A stretch of 52,728 bases of DNA from Citrobacter sp. FP75 (GTDB lineage: Bacteria > Pseudomonadota > Gammaproteobacteria > Enterobacterales > Enterobacteriaceae). The notes beneath the pieces were generated by a model, which was given only the letters and a program-made list of their open reading frames with translations, was not told where the DNA came from and ran no database searches. The stretch is taken from contig NZ_JAFDOE010000013.1 in the NCBI RefSeq assembly GCF_018342065.1, positions 1 through 52,728 on the forward strand, read 5' to 3'. Positions 45,736 through 52,728 of the stretch are shown here, in pieces. A program made the position numbers and the translations under genes. Numbering within the stretch: the stretch's first letter is position 1; each line of letters begins with the position of its first letter.

Positions 45736-48700
45736 ATGGACATAAAAAAAGTGGGTGGTGCTGGACTTCACGCAAGTGAGCTCAGAGCAATCAGTAAAAT
45801 GGAGCAGCACTTCCAAAGCAGCTGGCACGGATTTGCGGGATTGGTTGCTTCGGATGCGCAAGGCGCAATGGAAATTGATTGCCTTATCATTACCCATGAC
45901 CGTTTGCTTTTAGTTGAGCTCAAAGAATGGAATGGGGTAATCGAATATGACAACGGGATGTGGATCCAGAATGGTCAAAATCGTGGAAAAAGTCCTTTTG
46001 CCATCAAACGAGAACATGCTCTGCGCCTACAAAAATTACTTGATAGAGAGTTGTCGCACAACCTCGGTTATTGGCTCACAGTGGAAGCTCATGTAGTACT
46101 CTGTGGAAGCGCTACTCCAGACAATCTCCCTCAGATAGAAAGGCCTTTTGTACACTCACTCGATGAATTTCTTGCTATTCGGTCTCCAGAAAAGTATGAC
46201 AATCTAGTCGCAAATAAAAAACTGGCCGGATTCTTCAACAATGGAAAAGCAAGACCAAACTCCGAAAAGTCTTTGCAGGTCATCTACAGATTTATCGAAG
46301 GACCAAAGATTCGGAAAAAAGAGCTTGTTGTTGGCAACTTTCAGGCGCACACAAACAAGTCTTGGTTTGCTCACCGGAACTCAATCTACAAAGAATATTT
46401 GGCTCAAGATAAAACAATGCCATCAGCGAAAGGATTGATCCGTCGCTGGGACTTTAATCAGTTGGGTACCATACATGCCTTACAGGCTACTTGGTCCGAT
46501 ATTGCTCTGCGCGAAAATCGGATAGGGAAATTTATTCGTGATAACAGCAATATGCGAGATTATCTGCTTAGGTATGTCAACGATGTTTCAGCAGATGACA
46601 TCACAGAGGATTTTTGTGAGTTGTATGAGTTACCTCGAAATACAGAGCGTTTGGATGAGGTTATAGCAAGTGATTCTGCATCATGGTCTAAAGAGCAACG
46701 GATTGATAGGGTTCGAGCTCTACTAGCCCCTTTTGGTGACTTACATGCATTGAATATTGCTCACCGCGATGTAGACCCACACAACCTCTGGTATGCCAAC
46801 AACCACGGTAGTATTCTGGCATCAGGTTTCGGTGCTGCGTTTTTTCCTGAAACAGGAACAGTGGCCGAACATCGAAAATTACTGCAAAGTTCACCAGTCG
46901 CACTGCCTGAAGATGCTATGTCTGAAGGCGAAATCATTGACGCTTTTCGTATCGATGTATTCCTGCTGGCATCTGTCGCTTATCAGATTTGTTTTAATCA
47001 AAAGCTTGAGCAAGTGGATGGTGTTCCCGAATGGACTCTTCCTGTAAACGATCCTTTCGATGGACTATTGAACTCTTGGTTTGAAAAAGCCTTATCTTGG
47101 GATGCCTCAGAACGTTTTGACGGCGCCCATAGCATGCTAGGAGAATTCAACTCCCTTACCGGAACATGTCCTGAAGAAGATAAAGAATCACAACAGATCT
47201 TTGAGCAGTTACTGCATAGTCCACACCGACGGCAAGAACTAACACCATACTTAATACTCCAGAATTTCCCACCATCCCCAGAGCAACTACAGCAAGCCTT
47301 CGAGGCTCTAGCCAGCGTAAGCAGTAAGAAATCATTCTTGGCTCATAAAGACAATCGGGAAATTCTAGTAAAGTTATGGGATAATGTTCAGATCTCTCAA
47401 AACCAGCCAGGCTCCAATCGTCGAGTATTGCAGTTTCTAAAACGATTGGAAAAGTTCCAAGAAGCAACTCTCGCAACTCCAAAAGTAATAGACTTTGGTC
47501 TAATGAATCCCCAAGGCTTATTTGTAGTCACAGAATATGTGGAGGGTGAAACCTGGTCACATTACTTGCTCGATTTAACTTTGTCTCAAGAAGAGAAGAG
47601 GGAGCTTGCAATTAATCTTATTAGTACTGTAATGGATTTCCACGAAAAAAGATTTGCCCATGGAGATTTGCATCCAGAGAATATTCTTGTGAAAGACAGC
47701 AATGCTGAACTGATCATGCTTGTAGATGTGGTTGATTACGGTAGTGAAACTGAGGCATTTAATACAGATTATGGTCCAGTAAACCCAGCCATTACTGATG
47801 CATATGGGAGAGACCGTTATGCTGTATTCAAGATTGTTGAGGAACTTTTCTCGGGAGACTTGCCAACACAAGTTCAAGAAGAACTCATTAGAGCTCGGGA
47901 CAATCAAACACAAATTCCAATCGCCCTTGCTCCATTGCTCAATTCGCTGCATGAAGCTCTAGAACCAGAAGAATCAGAAGAACCAGAGGTTGAAGAAAAA
48001 GAGCCGATATTGTTGAGTTGGAGGGGTAACCTTCCGAGTGCTCCCACACTTTTGGATCCAATCGACGGCGGTTATTATTTCAACTGCAAATGGATTGATA
48101 GTCGAGTTAGTAATTCAAGTAATGAACTTGCTTGCTTTATTACAGGTAATACCGCTTATCTAAAAATTAACGTGGATGTTGAAGCACGTATCATTACCAA
48201 AGTCCGGTATACAACCTCCATTCCGCTAAGTGATGTTGTCAGCGCTCAACGACGTTCTGTTGGAAAAGTATCACAACTTATTGCTCTGAAGAATGGCCCT
48301 GTGGATGAAAGATGCTCTTTGGTGGATGAAATCCTAAGCATGGAAGCTGTCATCGATGCTATTATTGAGCGCTTTAATCTATCTGTAGACGTTTCAGACA
48401 GTCCTTTAACAGATGAAGAGCGCAAGGAATTATCTCCAGAGAGATTATGGAAGACATTAGCTGATTCAGAAGGGCAACTTCGTCAAACCTTCCAAATTGA
48501 ATCGAATGCAGAGGATAAAGTGAGCGATAGTGGGTATCCAATGTACCCATATTCGTGTCTCGATGGACGGGACCTGCAGATAGATGTAGATGAGACCTAC
48601 TACATCTATCAACCTAAGTCCGATGAAAAGCTTGGAGAACTCGTCGTCAACGAGACGAGCAGCAGTTTTGTAGCTATACAACCTGTCAACAATTGGGCCA

Positions 48701-50697
48701 ATAAGCAGTTCACGCCTGGTAAGTCGTTTCAACTTGAATCCATTCGTAGCAAATCGTCAAGAGATCTTAGACTCAAGGCTTTGAACCGAGTTATGACTAA
48801 AAAATCGGTCATACCCAACTTGATTGACTACTTTGATGCCAGACAATCTCCTGCACTCAGGGAAATGACAGAGCGTCCATCCATCCAGAAGCTGCGAGAG
48901 TTATATGATGTACCTGGCCAGGAAACAAATAGCAAGCAACTCGAGGCATTTCAATTTTTGGTAGGACAAGGTCCTGTTGGAGTGCTTCAAGGTCCCCCTG
49001 GTACAGGGAAGACGACTTTCGTCAGTAAATTCATCCATTATCTGTTTGAGCATGCTGGTGCGAACAACATACTCCTGGTAGGACAGCAGCACTCTGCGGT
49101 CGATAATGTCGCAATAAAAGCCCGTGAACTATGTGCTGACAAAGGCCTGGAACTGGATACTATTCGAATCGGTAGTGAATCACTAATCGATGATCGTATG
49201 CTGCCAACACATAGCCGAGCTTTGCAACAAAAAATCCGCCACAAATTTCACAGGGAATATGACATACGAGTTAATGCTCTGTCCTCAAGACTGCAGCTAC
49301 CACATGAACTTATTCAAGATGCAACACGAATGCACCGCAACCTAGCTCCCTTGCTAGCACAATTAGGACAGTTCCAACGTCAGCGAGAAAAACTTGTACG
49401 CACTGGTGGAGATTCCAATGAGATCCATGTAAACCAGTTAACGGAATTAATGCATCAGCGAAATCAGACGTTAGAAACAATTGAAACTATAATCCGACAA
49501 CAATTCAACGGGGCGTTTGGCGAGTTGCCAACTGATAGTGAGCTTCTACTGGACAAGCTACTACAGATATTAGCTCAAAGTCATGGAGTGAATAATCCCG
49601 TTAAGGTAGACCGCCTACATCGATTGCTATCCTTAAGCCAAGAATGGCTTGATGTATTGCGCTCTGGAGAAGCTGGCTATGAACGTTTTATGTTAAAAAC
49701 AAAACAATTAGCTTGCGGCACTCTAGTGGGGGTTGGACGTCGCAGTTTAGAGCTGGAGCAGACCCAATTTGATTGGGTTATTGTCGATGAAGCTGGTCGC
49801 GCCCAAGCCAGTGAGCTGATGGTAGCATTGCAAAGTGCGAAACGCGTTCTATTAGTGGGCGACCATAAACAATTACCTCCGTTTTATCAGAATGGGCATA
49901 TAAAGCACGCAAGCAAACTACTTGATGTAAACAAAGAAGCTTTTCGAGAATCCGATTTCGAGCGAGCATTCAAGGCATGTGGTGGAGTAACACTGGATAC
50001 ACAATATCGGATGATTGAACCCATTGGTGACCTAGTCTCAGCATGTTTTTATGCCGACGATATCGGCAAATTACACACTGGGCGAGGACCAGTAAAATAC
50101 TGGTACGACGAATTACCTTTCCCATGGAATAAAGGTGTTAGCTGGATAGATACCACCTCTGAACGGGGTGAGAAAGAGGCTAAACCAGGCTACATCAACC
50201 AACATGAAATAGATCTGTTATTACAGTCATTACGCGTTCTCGTTGAGACAGATGCTGTGGAACATCTGCAAAGAACGGTCACCAATGAACAACCTTATCC
50301 AATTGGAATTATTACCATGTACAGGGCGCAGAAAAATGAAATTGATACTCAACTCAATCAAGCTGAATGGATGGGACCGCTGCGCCATTTGATCCGAATT
50401 GATACCGTTGATTCCTACCAGGGTCAAGAAAACAAGATCATAATCCTTAGTTTAGTGCGAGATAATTCCGACGCTCTGCAGGGTTTCTTAAGGGATGCCC
50501 CCCGAATCAACGTAGCTATTTCTCGTGCTCAGGAGCGCTTAGTTATTCTTGGAGCAAGCAAAATGTGGCGTAAAGACAACAATGACTCTGCATTGGGCTC
50601 AGTGTATGAATACATCGCAGAGCAAGCAATACAACACAATAGCCATTACCAGATGATTACGACTCTTGAATTCAATAAGGAAGCCACACCACTATGA
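45736..50697 (+). CDS. NERD nuclease-like / tandem kinase / SF1 helicase fusion, candidate anti-phage protein
   Basis: A 1653-residue multidomain protein. In order: a NERD nuclease-like domain (about 15-140) with Asp48 and Glu61-x-Lys63 in the PD-(D/E)xK pattern; a kinase-like domain (about 190-470) with HRDVDPHN (343-350) but GFG (364-366) instead of DFG and no clear beta-3 Lys, so probably a pseudokinase; a second kinase domain (about 525-740) with Lys546, HGDLHPEN (642-649) and DYG (667-669), apparently active; an acidic linker (743-757); a domain of unknown type (about 760-1060); and a UPF1/DNA2-like SF1 helicase with Walker A GPPGTGKT (1086-1093), DEAG (1351-1354), GDHKQLPP (1375-1382), DTQYRM, YQGQE (1561-1565) and SRA (1596-1598), carrying a long helical insertion between motifs Ia and II. 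NERD plus kinase recalls PglW of BREX type 2. Followed by an ATGA-coupled partner. Defence is inferred. Confidence 0.85.
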   Translation: MDIKKVGGAGLHASELRAISKMEQHFQSSWHGFAGLVASDAQGAMEIDCLIITHDRLLLVELKEWNGVIEYDNGMWIQNGQNRGKSPFAIKREHALRLQKLLDRELSHNLGYWLTVEAHVVLCGSATPDNLPQIERPFVHSLDEFLAIRSPEKYDNLVANKKLAGFFNNGKARPNSEKSLQVIYRFIEGPKIRKKELVVGNFQAHTNKSWFAHRNSIYKEYLAQDKTMPSAKGLIRRWDFNQLGTIHALQATWSDIALRENRIGKFIRDNSNMRDYLLRYVNDVSADDITEDFCELYELPRNTERLDEVIASDSASWSKEQRIDRVRALLAPFGDLHALNIAHRDVDPHNLWYANNHGSILASGFGAAFFPETGTVAEHRKLLQSSPVALPEDAMSEGEIIDAFRIDVFLLASVAYQICFNQKLEQVDGVPEWTLPVNDPFDGLLNSWFEKALSWDASERFDGAHSMLGEFNSLTGTCPEEDKESQQIFEQLLHSPHRRQELTPYLILQNFPPSPEQLQQAFEALASVSSKKSFLAHKDNREILVKLWDNVQISQNQPGSNRRVLQFLKRLEKFQEATLATPKVIDFGLMNPQGLFVVTEYVEGETWSHYLLDLTLSQEEKRELAINLISTVMDFHEKRFAHGDLHPENILVKDSNAELIMLVDVVDYGSETEAFNTDYGPVNPAITDAYGRDRYAVFKIVEELFSGDLPTQVQEELIRARDNQTQIPIALAPLLNSLHEALEPEESEEPEVEEKEPILLSWRGNLPSAPTLLDPIDGGYYFNCKWIDSRVSNSSNELACFITGNTAYLKINVDVEARIITKVRYTTSIPLSDVVSAQRRSVGKVSQLIALKNGPVDERCSLVDEILSMEAVIDAIIERFNLSVDVSDSPLTDEERKELSPERLWKTLADSEGQLRQTFQIESNAEDKVSDSGYPMYPYSCLDGRDLQIDVDETYYIYQPKSDEKLGELVVNETSSSFVAIQPVNNWANKQFTPGKSFQLESIRSKSSRDLRLKALNRVMTKKSVIPNLIDYFDARQSPALREMTERPSIQKLRELYDVPGQETNSKQLEAFQFLVGQGPVGVLQGPPGTGKTTFVSKFIHYLFEHAGANNILLVGQQHSAVDNVAIKARELCADKGLELDTIRIGSESLIDDRMLPTHSRALQQKIRHKFHREYDIRVNALSSRLQLPHELIQDATRMHRNLAPLLAQLGQFQRQREKLVRTGGDSNEIHVNQLTELMHQRNQTLETIETIIRQQFNGAFGELPTDSELLLDKLLQILAQSHGVNNPVKVDRLHRLLSLSQEWLDVLRSGEAGYERFMLKTKQLACGTLVGVGRRSLELEQTQFDWVIVDEAGRAQASELMVALQSAKRVLLVGDHKQLPPFYQNGHIKHASKLLDVNKEAFRESDFERAFKACGGVTLDTQYRMIEPIGDLVSACFYADDIGKLHTGRGPVKYWYDELPFPWNKGVSWIDTTSERGEKEAKPGYINQHEIDLLLQSLRVLVETDAVEHLQRTVTNEQPYPIGIITMYRAQKNEIDTQLNQAEWMGPLRHLIRIDTVDSYQGQENKIIILSLVRDNSDALQGFLRDAPRINVAISRAQERLVILGASKMWRKDNNDSALGSVYEYIAEQAIQHNSHYQMITTLEFNKEATPL

Positions 50698-52184
50698 TCC
50701 CGCTTTCGACAGAAACTAAAGCTCGTGTAGGGAATCGCATCACCATCCTTATTCCTGCTAGAAAATACATCATGAACTTAGCCTGGACTGAAGAAAAGCC
50801 CATGCCTGCTATTGAGCTATTTGCTTGTCGACTGCTCATACTCTTTGAACGAATGTTACCTCTCGAGTTACGTGAGTTCTTCGGACTTTCAGAACGCGAA
50901 GAGGAAGAATTACTAAATTCATTAGAAGATAAACGCCTAGCTACATTGGATCACCAGGGTTATCTAGTCCCGAGTCCACTGTTAAAGGGCCAAGTCGGCG
51001 ATGGTGATGGTGTACCAATGTTGGTTAAATATAATGAGCAGACAGAACATGTGGTACTTGACGCTTTTGCTTTGTCTGTCCGTAAAGAACAAAGATTGAG
51101 TCGATTGATGTTTGGTTTGCCGGAACTTGCAATGCCTGAATCCCTAAAAGAATTAGGAATGGATAAAATCATTGAAGAGTTCAGTCGACAATTCCGCAGT
51201 TATCTTGAAATAACTCGCAACAACGAGCATGAACGTCAACGAACTCAACTTTATAAAGTGATGGGCTGCAGTTCAAGTGAAGTGCTACAGTTAGCAGTTG
51301 ATATTGAATTCACCTATCTGCAGGCTAAGGGTGAACCAAAACAGTTTATTTGCTCTGTTGAACGGCTAGGGCCAAACCAAAGTCGCCCCCTCAATAGTAA
51401 GCTAGAAGCCCATATCGCAGATTTTCTAGGATCAAATTACATAGAAGAAAAAGGCACTGATGCGGAAACATACTGCCAACTAGCCGACGATCATATACTT
51501 AAGCCTTTCGTAAATGGCTACCGGGTAGATTATTCTGGTTGGATGCATGCTAGAGATGAAAGCAAGACTGGTTATGGCTCACCAGATACTCGAGGTGTTT
51601 TTGGGCCCATATATCTAGTTGAAAATCGACGTGATGCATTGCAATGGATTCGAAAAACTCTACACGAGCATAATGACGTTACTGAGCTAAAAGCACTATG
51701 GATGCCGAGTAACGTTCCATTGTGGGGAGCTAATTCGGAGGACATAGAGCACTTTGTACAAGGTCTAAAAAATATTCTTGAGCAAAGAGACAACGATGCA
51801 AAAGTATCCCTAATCCATCAAGGAAAAAAATGGGATGTTAGCCAGTACTTGATAAATATTTTCCCATATGGATTATCCACTCCACTAGAGCTGGATAGAC
51901 TTGAATTGTTTGTTATTCCTGGTATTTTCGGTCTTATACAGTATCATGGTCAACCTAATAGTGATAGCGGAGTTAGTCTGCCCATTGGCTACATGACCAA
52001 AGATCCGGAACGAATTAAGTCTCTAGAGTTATTATTCCAATCTAGAATCGGAGACCTCAGCAAATTGAATAGTACATGGGGCTCTTCCGGAGAGTCCAAA
52101 TCGCCAGCAAGCGAACGAGATCTTCTACCACAAAACTGGCTAACTAGGACTACCACCAGACCTATTCTTAGCCTGAATCGCTAA
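50694..52184 (+). CDS. partner protein of the NERD-kinase-helicase, family unknown
   Basis: A 496-residue protein with no family I recognise. Its start ATG overlaps the stop of the preceding gene (ATGA, 4 bp), with AAGGAAG about 10 bp upstream, so the two are translated together and probably work together. It is soluble: no signal peptide or membrane segment. Residues about 50-95 (PLELREFFGLSEREEEELLN then a beta-hairpin-like VPSPLL) look like a winged helix. The middle (about 165-190) is charged and helical; the C-terminal half is mixed alpha/beta with no catalytic motif visible. A+T-rich codon use like its partner. A sensor or DNA-binding specificity subunit is a guess. Confidence 0.85.
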   Translation: MIPLSTETKARVGNRITILIPARKYIMNLAWTEEKPMPAIELFACRLLILFERMLPLELREFFGLSEREEEELLNSLEDKRLATLDHQGYLVPSPLLKGQVGDGDGVPMLVKYNEQTEHVVLDAFALSVRKEQRLSRLMFGLPELAMPESLKELGMDKIIEEFSRQFRSYLEITRNNEHERQRTQLYKVMGCSSSEVLQLAVDIEFTYLQAKGEPKQFICSVERLGPNQSRPLNSKLEAHIADFLGSNYIEEKGTDAETYCQLADDHILKPFVNGYRVDYSGWMHARDESKTGYGSPDTRGVFGPIYLVENRRDALQWIRKTLHEHNDVTELKALWMPSNVPLWGANSEDIEHFVQGLKNILEQRDNDAKVSLIHQGKKWDVSQYLINIFPYGLSTPLELDRLELFVIPGIFGLIQYHGQPNSDSGVSLPIGYMTKDPERIKSLELLFQSRIGDLSKLNSTWGSSGESKSPASERDLLPQNWLTRTTTRPILSLNR

Positions 52185-52388
52185 CATCAAAGTCAGTTAC
52201 CATAACTGGTAGCTGGCGTTTTAGTGATGTAATTAATGGACTGGTTTTCGGAGTAATTATTATATCGCCAGCCCCTTTTGATCAAAACCTCTCAATATAA
52301 GTTATGCCTTACTGACTTCCGCTCCTCGTTCAGAGCGGACTTTCATGTGTGGTGAGAAATTCAAGGTGGCGTTGAGACGCTTAAAGTT
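52185..52388. other. intergenic region between the cargo operon and the integrase
   Basis: A 204-bp stretch between convergent genes. It includes a small hairpin, CAGTTA-CCA-TAACTG at 52194-52208, soon after the operon stop, which is followed by a weak T-run and could be a terminator. No gene seen in it. Confidence 0.5.
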
Positions 52389-52728
52389 TCACAACGCTAC
52401 TTTGCTCCATCCTTTACCTCGATCATCATGATAACGATCGGTTTGTTGTTGTGTTTTATGACCAAGTAGTTTTTGTGTGTCTAACCCCTGTTCTTTGTAC
52501 AGACGTTCAGATAAAGACCTTTGTTCATGGAATGTTGCGGGCGAACCATCACCCCAGTCGATTCCTGCCAAATCCCTCGCTTTACTGAAATTCATCGTCA
52601 ATGTGTTAGATTTAACCTGTGCCCCGCGTTCAGCCTGTGAAGTCGTACTGTAAGTATCCCGCATAATCGTGCCATTCACATTTAGAGACCCTCCGGCATA
52701 ATCACTCTGCCAACAAAGGAGATCGCTA
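52389..52728 (-). CDS. C-terminal part of an e14 IntE-like integrase (runs off the right edge)
   Basis: The frame is open from the window edge to the stop at 52389, so this is the last 112 codons of a gene continuing beyond the window; the GTG at 52679 is internal and not a start. The sequence TFHEQRSLSERLYKEQGLD and then QKLLGHKTQQQTDRYHDDRG matches, from memory, IntE of e14, which inserts in icd. It carries the HxxR box (FHEQRS), the LLGHK box and catalytic Tyr in TDRYHDDRG. Icd lies on the far side of the cargo operon, so this is an icd-specific element with cargo between its attachment end and int. Confidence 0.88.
   Translation of the reverse strand, partial: SDLLCWQSDYAGGSLNVNGTIMRDTYSTTSQAERGAQVKSNTLTMNFSKARDLAGIDWGDGSPATFHEQRSLSERLYKEQGLDTQKLLGHKTQQQTDRYHDDRGKGWSKVAL

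Noticed and set aside
47575..47952. 125-codon open frame antisense to the kinase region of the large fusion gene
   Set aside because: It lies wholly inside a strongly supported coding frame, has no ribosome binding site of note and no recognisable protein features; it is a shadow frame.
45736..52184. the locus as a complete BREX or Pgl system
   Set aside because: NERD plus kinase recalls PglW, but no PglX methylase, PglZ phosphatase-like or BrxC/PglY ATPase gene is present between icd and the integrase.
52389..52679. a stand-alone 96-residue integrase remnant
   Set aside because: The frame stays open to the window edge beyond the GTG at 52679, so the gene is cut by the window rather than shown to be truncated.
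45332..52728. a second copy of the icd 3' end marking the far attachment site
   Set aside because: None was found by eye after icd; if present it should be beyond the integrase, outside the window.

Overview
The window reads as chromosomal DNA of an Enterobacteriaceae close to Escherichia and Salmonella, most likely a Citrobacter. The core genes (nac, cbl, yeeO, fhuE, the hinT-to-icd run) match remembered E. coli proteins almost residue for residue and in E. coli order, while nac is present, ymfA is absent between cobB and potD, and an IutA-like receptor sits beside ycfJ. Genus is inferred; no search was run.

Layout. (1) 1-1600: end of a genomic island in a tRNA-Asn gene, with a P4-type integrase like that of the Yersinia high-pathogenicity island; the island runs off the left edge. 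(2) 1580-5940: three tRNA-Asn genes around nac, cbl and yeeO; the two flanking yeeO lie in a 122-bp inverted repeat. (3) 5990-6370: a broken MFS transporter gene at an apparent chromosomal junction, since in E. coli the asn/nac/cbl cluster and the fhuE-icd run are about 900 kb apart. (4) 6440-45390: conserved core covering siderophore uptake (fhuE, iutA-like), murein synthesis and recycling (lpoB, nagZ, nagK, ldtC), thiamine salvage (thiK), respiration (ndh), envelope stress (bhsA/comR), transcription-coupled repair (mfd), lipoprotein release (lolCDE), deacetylation (cobB), polyamine uptake (potABCD), pepT, roxA, phoPQ, purB-hflD, mnmA, nudJ, rluE and icd. (5) 45390-52728: a visibly more A+T-rich insertion after icd, ending at the right edge in an integrase closely resembling IntE of e14, an icd-specific element.

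The standout is region 5. Between icd and the integrase, where e14 carries the phage-exclusion gene lit, lie two translationally coupled genes. The first encodes a 1653-residue protein combining a NERD nuclease-like domain, a degenerate kinase-like domain, an apparently intact kinase domain and a complete UPF1/DNA2-type SF1 helicase. The second encodes a 496-residue protein of no family I recognise. NERD plus kinase recalls PglW of Pgl/BREX type 2, but here a helicase is fused on and no methylase, PglZ or other BREX gene is visible. I infer a prophage-borne anti-phage system; function is untested.

Readable regulatory sites include a sigma-54 promoter and NtrC-like site for nac, an FNR site at ndh, a Fur box at the iutA-like gene, a PhoP box at phoPQ, and a bhsA promoter with a consensus CRP site in its spacer flanked by palindromes that may bind ComR.
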